A stretch of DNA of 15,301 bases from an uncultured Butyrivibrio sp. (GCA_947169985.1 CAMVRW010000024.1:1-15301), one strand, 5' to 3'. Positions 5,927 through 14,065 are shown, numbered from the stretch's first letter. Program-made: numbers and translations. The notes: generated by a model not told the origin, from the letters alone.

Positions 5927-7963
5927 ATGCCAAGAGCAGAACTTTACGTTGGAGAGCTTTTGATGAAGATGGTCGCCAGACAGACCGGCGAGATCAGTAA
6001 GGTGGACTTCTCACCACAGAAACCGGCTTTCATCTCGCTTTCCTTCCCTGATGAACAGTTTCTGGAGAGATCCTCTCCGGAATCCCAGGGCGTAAGCTCT
6101 GCTTTTTTTACTGAGCTTATCAGGGACCTGGAGGTGGACAGGGATTGCAAGATGCACAAGTTCATCGCCCTTCGTCACGGGAAGGTGATCGCAGAGTGCG
6201 CCTTTGAACCCTATGACATGGAGATGTGGCATGTGACCTATTCCATGTGCAAGTCTGTCACAGGAATGGCCATAGGGATACTTATGGGTGAGGGTAAGCT
6301 TTCGCTGGATGACAGGCTTGGAGATATATTTGCCCCAAGGCTTGGCCCTCTTAGCATTTTCAGAAAGACGGTGACAGTAAAGAACCTTCTTACCATGTCC
6401 AGCGGCGTCGAGTTTAATGAGATCGGAGCTGTCAGTGGAAATGACTGGAGAAAGAGCTTTCTGGATGCTTCTTTTAAGTTCGATCCCGGAACCAGATTTG
6501 AATATAACAGCATGAATACCTACATGCTCTCTGCCATTGTGACTGAGATCACAGGACAGTCTCTCTTTGATTTCTGCAAGGAGAGGATATTTGATCCCAT
6601 GGGCATCAAGAGAGTCTTCTGGGAGAGCTGCCCACAGAGCATCACAAAGGGCGGCTGGGGCATGTTCATGAGAATAGAGGATATGGCTAAGCTTGGTCAG
6701 CTCTATCTCCAGAAAGGCAGATGGAATGATCAGCAGATAGTGCCTGAGGAATGGGTTACTGAGTCTACCTCCTGGCAGATTGAGACAGGAAGCGATGACA
6801 ATGCCCACTACGGCTATCAGCTTTGGATAAATGATGACAGACCAGGCTCCTTTGCCTACAACGGAATGATGGGCCAGAACGTGTTTGTTTACCCTGACCT
6901 TGACATGGTTGTGGTGACAAATGCAGGAAATGCGGATGTATTCCAGACCAGCAGCATGGCTGTTAAGATCCGTGACAGGATGAAGAATGAGATAGTGGTT
7001 TCTGATGAGCCGCTGTCTGAGGATTTTGTGGCTCTTTCTGAGCTTAAGGCTATTTGCAAATCTGTAAGCGGAAGAAATGCGGATTTCCCCGTTATCGCAG
7101 GAGGCGGTTGGAAAAACAGAACTGTAAAGATGACCACCGGCTCTACCAGAAACAGAGACATAAAGCTTCCGGGGAAGAGGCATGACTTCAAGTCCGCCGT
7201 TAGCTCTTTTAACATAAGAAATGAAAATCAGCTGATTCAGAAGTGGCTTACGAAGCTGGATGGGAAGGTATACGACCTGGATACCACGGGAGTAGGTCTT
7301 TTACCCATAATGATGCAGGTGGTCCACAACAACTTCACTGACGGAATGAGGAAGATCGGCTTCAGGCTCACTCCTGACAACGCCTTCTACATTGATATCT
7401 CTGAGGGTGAAGTGATCTACAAGCTCCGCTGCGGATTTGGGGGAAAAAGATATGTGAGCGACATAAACGTTCACAGCGAAAACTACAAGGTTTCTCTGGA
7501 TTCTACGGTCACTACCGATGAGTACAACCGCCTCACTATAAGAAATGACATTTATTTCCTTGAAGAGGCCTGCATGAGGACCTTCAATATCTATTTCCTG
7601 GATGATGCAGTTGACAGGATAGACCGGAAGGGAACCTTTATTCATCCCTCGCTTCCCGGCGGTATAGAGATCAGGATGAGGGAGACTCCGGGAGCCGACA
7701 TGCTCCATGACACCTTAAAGAACTTCAACATTGAGGGTACAGGCTGGGAGTCAGCTATTATCTCAAGGTTCATGAAGGGCGGTATGAAGGAAGCTATCGG
7801 TCACGCAGTGAACAACACTGTAGAGCCCACCATTTACGGACGTCTTGAGACTCCGGTGGACCTTTTGGGACTTGAGGACTCATCTGAGGGTAATCGGGAG
7901 GACCAGCTGCCCGGCACAGATGACCTCTTGATTGCAGAGACCCCTGAAAATGAGGTATCATGA
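5927..7963 (+). CDS. Beta-lactamase-family (SxxK) serine hydrolase with unrecognised C-terminal region
   Basis: This 678-residue protein has a serine beta-lactamase/transpeptidase-like domain at about 50-355. The nucleophile motif is S106-M-C-K109, followed by a helix typical of class C-like hydrolases. The tyrosine motif reads Y193-N-S (FEYNSMNTYMLSAI), and the third motif is YNGMMGQ near 311-317 in place of KTG or HxG. Those variants resemble the esterase and 6-aminohexanoate-dimer hydrolase-like members more than true beta-lactamases, so antibiotic resistance should not be assumed. No signal peptide or membrane segment is seen, so it is probably cytoplasmic. Residues about 360-678 match nothing I recognise; the last 40 are acidic and low in structure. 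A GGAGGT site at 5912-5917 supports ATG 5927. The substrate is unknown. It lies 36 nt after the ATPase frame with no visible terminator or promoter between. Confidence 0.85.
   Translation: MPRAELYVGELLMKMVARQTGEISKVDFSPQKPAFISLSFPDEQFLERSSPESQGVSSAFFTELIRDLEVDRDCKMHKFIALRHGKVIAECAFEPYDMEMWHVTYSMCKSVTGMAIGILMGEGKLSLDDRLGDIFAPRLGPLSIFRKTVTVKNLLTMSSGVEFNEIGAVSGNDWRKSFLDASFKFDPGTRFEYNSMNTYMLSAIVTEITGQSLFDFCKERIFDPMGIKRVFWESCPQSITKGGWGMFMRIEDMAKLGQLYLQKGRWNDQQIVPEEWVTESTSWQIETGSDDNAHYGYQLWINDDRPGSFAYNGMMGQNVFVYPDLDMVVVTNAGNADVFQTSSMAVKIRDRMKNEIVVSDEPLSEDFVALSELKAICKSVSGRNADFPVIAGGGWKNRTVKMTTGSTRNRDIKLPGKRHDFKSAVSSFNIRNENQLIQKWLTKLDGKVYDLDTTGVGLLPIMMQVVHNNFTDGMRKIGFRLTPDNAFYIDISEGEVIYKLRCGFGGKRYVSDINVHSENYKVSLDSTVTTDEYNRLTIRNDIYFLEEACMRTFNIYFLDDAVDRIDRKGTFIHPSLPGGIEIRMRETPGADMLHDTLKNFNIEGTGWESAIISRFMKGGMKEAIGHAVNNTVEPTIYGRLETPVDLLGLEDSSEGNREDQLPGTDDLLIAETPENEVS
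7932..7961 (+). promoter_or_regulatory. Possible promoter for the purine salvage run
   Basis: TTGCAG (7932-7937) and TATCAT (7956-7961) are 18 nt apart at the very end of the hydrolase gene. If used, transcription would start near 7968 and the hairpin at 7996-8013 would lie in the leader. The match to consensus is moderate and such matches occur by chance. Confidence 0.3.
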
Positions 7964-7983
7964 TATGTGATGATTGGGTCAAA

Positions 7984-8022
7984 GGTCTAAACCCATGACA
8001 TGCTTGCATGTCAGAAAAGACC
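7984..8022 (+). repeat. Nested inverted repeat / CUUG-loop hairpin ahead of the nucleoside phosphorylase
   Basis: TGACATGC-TT-GCATGTCA (7996-8013) is a perfect palindrome. As RNA it gives a 7-bp stem closed by G-C over a CUUG loop, a known stable tetraloop. An outer pair, GGTCT (7984-7988) with AGACC (8018-8022), can extend it across an internal loop. It ends 5 nt before the AAGGAGG ribosome site. No T-run follows, so it is not a standard terminator. It could be an operator, an mRNA stability element or a translation-affecting hairpin. Confidence 0.6.
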
Positions 8023-8042
8023 AGATAAGGAGGCACATAAAT

Positions 8043-8867
8043 ATGGAAAACAGAATGTATGAAAGGCTACTCAGATGCAAGGATGCAGTAAGGAAATATA
8101 CTTCCTTTGAACCGGAGGTTGCTCTGGTACTTGGATCAGGCCTTGGAGCATTTGCAGAGAATATAGAGGTTGAGGCAGAGGTCAGCTACAGTGACATTCC
8201 GGGCTTCCCTGTATCAACAGTTCCAGGACATGCAGGAAAATTCATCTTTGGATATCTTGGAGAAGTTAAGATCGTTTGCATGAAGGGAAGAGTTCATTTC
8301 TATGAGGGCTATGATGTGGCAGACGTTGTAATGCCTGCAAGACTCATGGGACTTTTAGGAGCAAAGATTCTTTTCCTTACAAATGCAGCTGGCGGTCTTG
8401 GAGATGGCTTTAATGCAGGAGATCTGATGCTGATCACAGATCACGTATCAATCTTTGCACCAAATCCTCTTGTTGGACCCAATCTGGATGAGTTGGGACC
8501 AAGATTCCCTGACATGTCTGAGGTTTACAGAAAAGACCTTCAGGATATCATCAGAACAGTTGCAAAAGAGAATGACATTAAGCTCCAGGAGGGCGTATAT
8601 GCTCAGCTTACAGGCCCTTCATTTGAGTCTCCTGCAGAGATCAGACTCCTTAAGAGCCTTGGCGTTTCTGCAGTTGGCATGAGCACAGTAAATGAAGCTA
8701 TTGCAGCAAATCATATGGGGCTTAAGGTTTGCGGAGTATCCTGCATCAGTAACCTGGCAGCAGGACTTTCCGGAGAGCCTCTTTCCCACGGGGAGGTTCA
8801 GGAAGCTGCAGATAAGGCAGCACCTCTTTTCACTAAACTTGTAATGGAATCTATCAAGAGATTTTAA
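8043..8867 (+). CDS. Purine nucleoside phosphorylase (trimeric, PNP/MTAP family)
   Basis: This enzyme cleaves purine nucleosides with phosphate to give the free base and ribose-1-phosphate. The 274 residues match the trimeric family length. Visible motifs are the phosphate loop LGSGLG (30-35), PGHAG (61-65), GRVHFYEGYD (82-91), NAAGGLG (114-120), GPSFESPAEIR (191-201), the VGMSTVNEA segment (211-219) and ISNLAAG (235-241). The base-binding E195 and N237 and the 5'-hydroxyl-contacting H249 (SHGEV) match inosine/guanosine phosphorylases rather than methylthioadenosine phosphorylases. I set the start at ATG 8043 behind AAGGAGG (8027-8033); the longer frame from TTG 7974 has no comparable site and would add an unrelated extension. 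The deaminase gene follows after 14 nt. Names in use for this family are punA, pupG and deoD-like. Confidence 0.93.
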   Translation: MENRMYERLLRCKDAVRKYTSFEPEVALVLGSGLGAFAENIEVEAEVSYSDIPGFPVSTVPGHAGKFIFGYLGEVKIVCMKGRVHFYEGYDVADVVMPARLMGLLGAKILFLTNAAGGLGDGFNAGDLMLITDHVSIFAPNPLVGPNLDELGPRFPDMSEVYRKDLQDIIRTVAKENDIKLQEGVYAQLTGPSFESPAEIRLLKSLGVSAVGMSTVNEAIAANHMGLKVCGVSCISNLAAGLSGEPLSHGEVQEAADKAAPLFTKLVMESIKRF

Positions 8868-8881
8868 TAGGGGGCTAAAGC

Positions 8882-10183
8882 ATGAGAACTCGCTTTTTCA
8901 ATGCAAGAATCCTTACCATGGAGCCGGGAAAAGAGATTTTTACCGGTGAAGTCTGGGTCAAAGAAGACCGTATAATATTTGCAGGAACTGAGGAAGAGGC
9001 GCGGACCTACTGCGACTCACATCAGGATGCAATCTTAGTTTGGGACAGGGAGATAGACTGCAAGGGCAATCTCCTTATGCCTGGATTTAAGAATGCCCAC
9101 ACCCATTCAGCCATGACCCTGATGAGATCCAAGGCTGATGACCTTCCGCTGCAGGACTGGCTTGGAACCCAGATCTTTCCTATAGAAGCCAAGATGACTG
9201 CAGATGATATATATCACCTGAGCAAGATTGCAATCATGGAGTACCTTACAAGCGGCATGACAGCTGCATTTGAGATGTATCTCACTCCATTCTCCGTTGC
9301 AGATTCCTTCAGGGACTGCGGCTTCAGGTGTGTGCAGACCAGCTGTGTAAATAATTTCTCCCAGTCTGTGGAGCTTTTAGAGAGATACTACAACGAGCTC
9401 AACGGAAGAGATGAGTATAATTCATTTATTCTTGGGGTCCATGCTGAGTATACCTGTTCAAAAGAGCTTTTGGAGCAGTGTGCAGAGCTGGCCAGAAAAT
9501 ATAAGGCTCCCTTCTGGGCTCATATCCAGGAGACAGAAAAAGAAACAAAGGAGTGCCAGGAACGCTATGGCATGACTCCTTTTGAATTCCTGGATTCTTT
9601 GGGGCTTTTTGAGTACGGCGGTGGCGGATACCACGTTATCTGGACCAATGAAAAAGACAGGGAGATCATGAAAAAGCGTGGTCTTTATGCTGTTACAAAC
9701 CCGGGCTCCAACACAAAGCTGGCCAGCGGAATTGCACCAATTGACCAGTATCTTAAGGATGGAATTCCTGTGGCTATCGGTACTGATGGCCCTGCCAGCA
9801 ACAACTGCCTTGATATGTTCAGAGAAATGTTCCTGGTAACAGGCCTGGCCAAGCTAAAGGACATGGATGCGTCAAAGGTTGATGCAGGAGAAGTCCTTAA
9901 GATGGCTACTGTGAACGGCGCTCATGCCATGGGACTTAAGGATGCTGACTATCTTGCAGAGGGCAAGCTTGCGGATATCATAATGATCGATATGCATCAG
10001 CCTAACATGCAGCCCGTCAACAACATCGTAAAGAACCTTGTTTACAGCGGAAGTAAGTCAAATGTCCTTATGACCATGATCGGTGGTATCATCCGCTATG
10101 AAAAGGGACAGTTCAATATCGGCGCAGACCCTGAAGAGATCTATGCTAAGGCAGCCGAAATATCAAAGAGGTTATATAGCTAA
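8882..10183 (+). CDS. mtaD: 5-methylthioadenosine / S-adenosylhomocysteine deaminase-type amidohydrolase
   Basis: This 433-residue metal-dependent amidohydrolase most resembles MtaD-type enzymes, which deaminate 5'-methylthioadenosine, S-adenosylhomocysteine or adenosine to the inosine forms. Metal and catalytic residues are in place: H73 and H75 in NAHTHSAM, H187 (GVHAEYTC), H214 and E217 (AHIQETEKE), and D302 in GTDGPASNN. The TNPGSNTKLASG segment (272-283) is also typical. The N- and C-terminal beta-sandwich strands flank the barrel. GGGGG at 8870-8874 precedes ATG 8882, 14 nt after the phosphorylase stop. The neighbour suggests that deaminated nucleosides are split to hypoxanthine. Related chlorohydrolase and guanine deaminase-like enzymes share much of this pattern, so the exact substrate is inferred. 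Confidence 0.88.
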   Translation: MRTRFFNARILTMEPGKEIFTGEVWVKEDRIIFAGTEEEARTYCDSHQDAILVWDREIDCKGNLLMPGFKNAHTHSAMTLMRSKADDLPLQDWLGTQIFPIEAKMTADDIYHLSKIAIMEYLTSGMTAAFEMYLTPFSVADSFRDCGFRCVQTSCVNNFSQSVELLERYYNELNGRDEYNSFILGVHAEYTCSKELLEQCAELARKYKAPFWAHIQETEKETKECQERYGMTPFEFLDSLGLFEYGGGGYHVIWTNEKDREIMKKRGLYAVTNPGSNTKLASGIAPIDQYLKDGIPVAIGTDGPASNNCLDMFREMFLVTGLAKLKDMDASKVDAGEVLKMATVNGAHAMGLKDADYLAEGKLADIIMIDMHQPNMQPVNNIVKNLVYSGSKSNVLMTMIGGIIRYEKGQFNIGADPEEIYAKAAEISKRLYS

Positions 10184-10186
10184 AAT

Positions 10187-11893
10187 ATGGAATTATATGC
10201 GATTCTGATAATTGTAGGGCTCTTTATCCTGGTGGCCTTTTTACTGGGACTAAGGGATAAGATAACTGCAGAAAAGAACCTGATAAAGATCCTTACAAGG
10301 ATCTACGGACAGGCCCCCACCAAACACTATAAGAATGACGACATGGACCATGTGACGGGTTTTTACAGGAATCATCGGGGTGATTTCCAGATTGATGATA
10401 CCACCTGGAACGACCTGAACATGGACGGTGTCTTCAAAAGACTCAACTACTGTCTTTCAGCAGCAGGAGAGGAGTATCTTTATTACATGCTCCGAACCCC
10501 TAAGCAGGAGGATGATTTTGAGAAGCTTGAAAAGCAGGTGGATTTCCTAAAGAAAAATGATGAGGACAGACGTAAAATTCAGCTGATATTTCACCGTATA
10601 GGGAATACCAGCAGATATTCAATCTACGATTACATTGATTATCTGGAGAAGTTTGGCAAGGGCAGCAATAACTTTCACTACATCATGCTTTTGGTGCTCC
10701 TTGGAGCTATAGTGCTGTGCTTTGTGAATTTCAACTATGGTTTTATAGCACTGATTATTCTTATGGTTGTTCAGATCATCTCGTATTTTAGGATAAAGAG
10801 TAATATTGATCCTTACCTGGTGACCTACAACTATATCATGAGAGTGCTCAGCTCCGTGAAGAATTTCTCTTCTCTTAAGCAGGATGTATTTGCAGAGGAT
10901 ATGGAGGAACTCAAAAAAGCAGCTGCAGAGTTCTCTTCCTTCAGGATGGGGGCAGATATTCTCCTTTCTCCCGCCAGAAACAATTCTTCCGGAAATCCTG
11001 TAGATCTTGTTATGGACTACATCCGCATGGTGACTCATCTTGATATCATCAAGTTCAATCAGATGTTCAGGATCATTGTGGAGAAGATGGATAAGCTGGA
11101 TAAGATCCTGGAGATAACCGGCAGGATAGAAGCGTGTGTTTCTATCGCCTGCTTCAGGGCTTCCTTTGAGGGACGCTACGTTATACCTGAATTTGCTAAG
11201 GGCCCATATATGGGAAAAGAGCTTATTCACCCACTTATAGAAGATGCTGTAGCAAATGATATTGAAACGGGGAGAGGTGTTCTCCTTACAGGATCAAATG
11301 CTTCCGGAAAGTCCACTTTCCTTAAGACCTGTGCCATAAATTCTATACTTGCCCAGTCAATCCACACTGTTATCGGATCAGAGTACAAGGCAGAGTTTTA
11401 CAGGATATTCTCCTCCATGGCACTTAAGGATGACATCTTTGAAGGTGACAGCTACTACATCGTAGAGATCAAGTCAATTAAGAGGATCCTTGATGCAGCG
11501 GCCCAGGAAGGCAGCAGAGTCCTTTGTTTTGTGGATGAGGTCCTTCGCGGAACCAATACTGTTGAGAGGATAGCAGCTTCCACCCAGATCCTTAAAAAGC
11601 TGGCAAAAGAGGGTGTTTCCTGCTTTGCAGCTACACATGATATTGAGCTGACAGCTCTTTTGAAGGAAGAATACGATATCTATCATTTCGAGGGTGATGT
11701 GACTGATAACGATGTACACTTTGATTACAAGCTAAAACAAGGCCCTGCCACCACAAGGAATGCCATCAAGCTCCTGGGAGTTCTTGGTTATGACGAGAAT
11801 ATTGTTCAGGATGCCCAGAAAATGGCGGATGATTTCCTGGTAAAAGGGAAATGGGCTGTAGAGCAGAACTACCTTAGAAAGGACATATATTAA
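10187..11893 (+). CDS. Membrane-anchored MutS-like ATPase
   Basis: This 568-residue protein ends in a MutS-family ATPase domain: Walker A GSNASGKST at 369-377, Walker B CFVDEVLRGT with D450-E451, and the FAATHDIELT segment that supplies the conserved TH histidine. It lacks the N-terminal mismatch-recognition domain of MutS. Instead it has one membrane helix at about 5-22 and a hairpin of two more at about 165-182 and 184-202, with a helical core between. It is therefore not the classical mismatch repair protein; proteins of this build exist in Firmicutes but their function is not established. ATG follows the deaminase stop after only 3 nt, with AGAGGT about 14 nt upstream, so translation is probably coupled. 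RNase H follows with no gap. Confidence 0.88.
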   Translation: MELYAILIIVGLFILVAFLLGLRDKITAEKNLIKILTRIYGQAPTKHYKNDDMDHVTGFYRNHRGDFQIDDTTWNDLNMDGVFKRLNYCLSAAGEEYLYYMLRTPKQEDDFEKLEKQVDFLKKNDEDRRKIQLIFHRIGNTSRYSIYDYIDYLEKFGKGSNNFHYIMLLVLLGAIVLCFVNFNYGFIALIILMVVQIISYFRIKSNIDPYLVTYNYIMRVLSSVKNFSSLKQDVFAEDMEELKKAAAEFSSFRMGADILLSPARNNSSGNPVDLVMDYIRMVTHLDIIKFNQMFRIIVEKMDKLDKILEITGRIEACVSIACFRASFEGRYVIPEFAKGPYMGKELIHPLIEDAVANDIETGRGVLLTGSNASGKSTFLKTCAINSILAQSIHTVIGSEYKAEFYRIFSSMALKDDIFEGDSYYIVEIKSIKRILDAAAQEGSRVLCFVDEVLRGTNTVERIAASTQILKKLAKEGVSCFAATHDIELTALLKEEYDIYHFEGDVTDNDVHFDYKLKQGPATTRNAIKLLGVLGYDENIVQDAQKMADDFLVKGKWAVEQNYLRKDIY

Positions 11894-12382
11894 ATGCACG
11901 TGGAAATATATTCTGACGGGTCAGCCCGTGGTAATCCGGACGGTCCCGGAGGATACGGCGTTGTTATGCGCTATGTGGATTCCAAGGGGGAAGCCCACGA
12001 AAAGGAAATAAGCGCAGGCTATGATAAGACTACCAACAACCGCATGGAGCTTTTGGGTGCCATTGTTGGGCTGGAGAATCTTAACAGACCCTGCGAGGTA
12101 GATATGTACTCAGATTCCAAGTATGTCATCAGCGGCTTTAAGGAAGGATGGCTTAAATCCTGGATGAAGAACGGCTGGAAGACAGCTTCAAAAAAGCCTG
12201 TTAAGAACGTTGAGCTATGGCAGAGGCTCTTAAAGGCTGCAGAACCCCACAAGATCACCTGGAATTGGGTGAAGGGCCACGCAGGACACCCTGAGAATGA
12301 AAGGTGTGATGCTCTGGCAACTTCAGCAGCTGATGGTGATCCTGAGACTCTTTTGCACGACGACGGTGGGGATCTCAGGTAA
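11894..12382 (+). CDS. rnhA: Ribonuclease HI
   Basis: This endonuclease removes the RNA strand of RNA-DNA hybrids (primers, R-loops). The 162 residues are slightly longer than the E. coli enzyme. The opening is [19 protein letters not shown] with D8, then NNRMEL with E52, YSDSKYV with D74, and the loop [13 protein letters not shown] with H129 and D139; all catalytic residues are present. The [11 protein letters not shown] handle region is also present, as in bacterial type 1 enzymes. The last 15 or so residues are an acidic tail. ATG follows the MutS-like gene's TAA directly (TAAATG), with AAAGGA about 10 nt upstream, which points to translational coupling. Confidence 0.96.
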   Translation: MHVEIYSDGSARGNPDGPGGYGVVMRYVDSKGEAHEKEISAGYDKTTNNRMELLGAIVGLENLNRPCEVDMYSDSKYVISGFKEGWLKSWMKNGWKTASKKPVKNVELWQRLLKAAEPHKITWNWVKGHAGHPENERCDALATSAADGDPETLLHDDGGDLR

Positions 12383-12391
12383 GGGATTTAG

Positions 12392-13006
12392 ATGATCTAT
12401 TATATTGCAGACTGTCATTTCTTCCATGGGGCTCTCAATGAGAAGATGGATAAAAGAGGCTTTGGCAGCCCCGAAGAGATGAATGAATACATGATAAAAA
12501 AGTGGAATGACAAGGTCACCAGCCAGGATACGGTGGTTGTCATAGGAGATCTGTCCCTTGGGAAGGCTCCGGAGACGGCAGAACTCTTAAAAAGGCTTAA
12601 GGGCAAGATTGGCCTTATTGTGGGGAATCATGACAAGTACCTTAAGGCTGCAGATTTTGATACCTCCAGGTTTGAGTGGATAGACAACTACCGGGAGATA
12701 ACCGATTCCCAGAGACAGGTAGTGCTCTGTCACTATCCCATACCTTTTTACAACGGCCAGTACAGGCTTCGTCACAACAAAGATCCAAAGACCTACATGT
12801 TATATGGTCATGTTCATGAAACCAGGGATGAAGTTCTTTTGCAGAAATTCATACAGCAGATACGGGAAACAAACTACACGCCCATTCACAGTGAGCATGA
12901 GAGCAAGATCCCCTGTAATATGATAAACTGCTTCTGCAAAAGGTCGGATTACGAGCCTCTTTCCCTTTCGGAGTGGATCCGGCTGGATAATCTGGATTCA
13001 AAATAA
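12392..13006 (+). CDS. Calcineurin-like metallophosphoesterase
   Basis: This small cytoplasmic phosphoesterase has 204 residues. The two-metal site motifs appear in order: D7-C-H9 (IADCHFFH), GD at 52-53 (VIGDLSLG), GNHD at 78-81, H114 (LCHYP) and GHVH at 139-142. The C-terminal third (CNMINCFCKRSDYEPLS) resembles a small group of single-domain bacterial phosphoesterases whose substrate is not known. Start ATG 12392 follows RNase H by 9 nt with AAGGGA overlapping the preceding stop. A role in nucleotide or nucleic-acid metabolism would suit its neighbours but is only inferred. Confidence 0.88.
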   Translation: MIYYIADCHFFHGALNEKMDKRGFGSPEEMNEYMIKKWNDKVTSQDTVVVIGDLSLGKAPETAELLKRLKGKIGLIVGNHDKYLKAADFDTSRFEWIDNYREITDSQRQVVLCHYPIPFYNGQYRLRHNKDPKTYMLYGHVHETRDEVLLQKFIQQIRETNYTPIHSEHESKIPCNMINCFCKRSDYEPLSLSEWIRLDNLDSK

Positions 13007-13036
13007 ATTAACTTTATATAAAAATATTTTCAATCG

Positions 13037-13065
13037 TTTTTTCGCAAACAAAATAGTGATATAAT
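13037..13065 (+). promoter_or_regulatory. Extended -10 promoter of the DHH-mnmA-shikimate kinase run
   Basis: A perfect TATAAT (13060-13065) is preceded by TG at 13057-13058, giving an extended -10 element TGATATAAT in an A+T-rich gap of 111 nt (13007-13117). The -35 region at 17-nt spacing is only a T-run (13037-13042), which a TG-extended -10 can compensate. The expected start is about 13071-13073. The A+T-rich stretch upstream (13007-13036) may act as an UP-like element. Confidence 0.7.
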
Positions 13066-13117
13066 TATTGTTGGACACGTTGATCATGCATCCAGAGAAA
13101 TGAAGAACGGGGGCAAT

Positions 13118-14056
13118 ATGAGCGATAAGAAAAGACTTGTAACGCGTAGTGACTTTGATGGACTTGTTTGTGCAATGATCCTTAGGGAGTGCAATCTCAT
13201 CGAAGAGATCAAATTTGTTCACCCCAAGGACGTACAGGACGGAAAGGTTGAGCTTTCCGATAACGATATCACCACAAACCTGCCTTACAACAAGAATGTT
13301 TTTATGTGCTTCGACCATCATGAATCAGAGCTGACCAGAAATGCAGATATGAAGAATAGCACAAACTGGTTTATTGAGGGCGATGCAAAGTCTGCTGCAA
13401 GGGTTGTTTACAACTACTACAAGAATGCCGGATATTCCCTTGACAGGATTTCTGATGAGATCATGACAGCAGTAGATAAGGGCGATTCTGCCGACTTTAC
13501 TAAGGATGAGATCCTTGATCCTAAGGGCTGGGTTCTTATGAACTTCCTTATGGATGCCAGAACAGGTCTTGGAAGATTCCATAATTTCAGGATCTCCAAC
13601 TATGATCTCATGATGGAGCTTATTGACTACTGTATCAACCACAGCATCGATGAAGTTCTTCAGCTTCCCGATGTTAAGGAGAGAGTAGACCTTTACAATG
13701 AGCAGTCAGAGCAGTTTAAGAAACAGTTAAAAGAAATATCTCACATGGAAGGCAAGGTTGTTGTAGTAAATCAGAAGGCGGCCGGAGACATCATTTATGC
13801 CGGAAACCGCTTCATGATCTACGCTCTGTTCCCAGAGGCTGAGATTTCAATTCATGTAGCCTGGGGCTTCAAAAAACAGAACACAGCTGTTATGATAGGT
13901 AAGTCCATCATAAACAAGGTTTCAAAGTTCAACATCGGAGAGATGTGCCTTGAGTATGGCGGAGGCGGACATGCCAATGCCGGAACCTGCCAGATCGACA
14001 ATGACAAGATCGATCAGATTCTTCCGGAGATTATTGATAAGATCAACAACGGGTAA
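13118..14056 (+). CDS. DHH-family phosphoesterase
   Basis: This 312-residue protein belongs to the DHH/DHHA1 superfamily of manganese-dependent phosphoesterases, which includes RecJ, NrnA-type oligonucleotide or pApA hydrolases and exopolyphosphatase-like proteins. Metal-site motifs are R-S-D12-F-D14-G, C-F-D66-H67-H68-E and D120 in VDKGDSADF. The substrate-binding domain ends with GGGGHANAG at 281-289. There is no membrane or extra domain. I chose ATG 13118 behind CGGGGG (13108-13113) over the upstream ATG 13100, which has no suitable ribosome site. The substrate cannot be settled; nanoRNA, pApA or polyphosphate are possible by family. The gene has its own promoter and precedes mnmA by 9 nt. 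Confidence 0.87.
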   Translation: MSDKKRLVTRSDFDGLVCAMILRECNLIEEIKFVHPKDVQDGKVELSDNDITTNLPYNKNVFMCFDHHESELTRNADMKNSTNWFIEGDAKSAARVVYNYYKNAGYSLDRISDEIMTAVDKGDSADFTKDEILDPKGWVLMNFLMDARTGLGRFHNFRISNYDLMMELIDYCINHSIDEVLQLPDVKERVDLYNEQSEQFKKQLKEISHMEGKVVVVNQKAAGDIIYAGNRFMIYALFPEAEISIHVAWGFKKQNTAVMIGKSIINKVSKFNIGEMCLEYGGGGHANAGTCQIDNDKIDQILPEIIDKINNG

Positions 14057-14065
14057 TTTAAGTTT

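Noticed and set aside
6011..7183. A 390-codon open frame on the minus strand under the serine hydrolase gene
   Set aside because: It lies wholly antisense to a motif-bearing gene, its translation resembles no family and it is rich in His, Leu and Ser as expected from reversed codons; no ribosome site was seen.
5927..7963. Beta-lactamase resistance gene
   Set aside because: It has SxxK but no KTG motif and no signal peptide, so it fits the broad esterase/amidase branch rather than a periplasmic or secreted beta-lactamase.
7974..8042. TTG 7974 as start of the nucleoside phosphorylase
   Set aside because: The added 23 residues have no family match, cross the hairpin, and AAGGAGG is ideally spaced for ATG 8043.
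10619..11230. A 203-codon minus-strand frame under the MutS-like gene
   Set aside because: It is a shadow of a well-supported gene, with no motif, promoter or ribosome site.
13010..13048. Intrinsic terminator after the metallophosphoesterase
   Set aside because: TTTATATAAA and AAAATATTTT are A+T-only palindromes, too weak to form a terminator stem; the T-run at 13037-13042 has no G+C-rich stem before it.
13100..13117. ATG 13100 as start of the DHH-family gene
   Set aside because: No ribosome site precedes it, while CGGGGG is well placed for ATG 13118.
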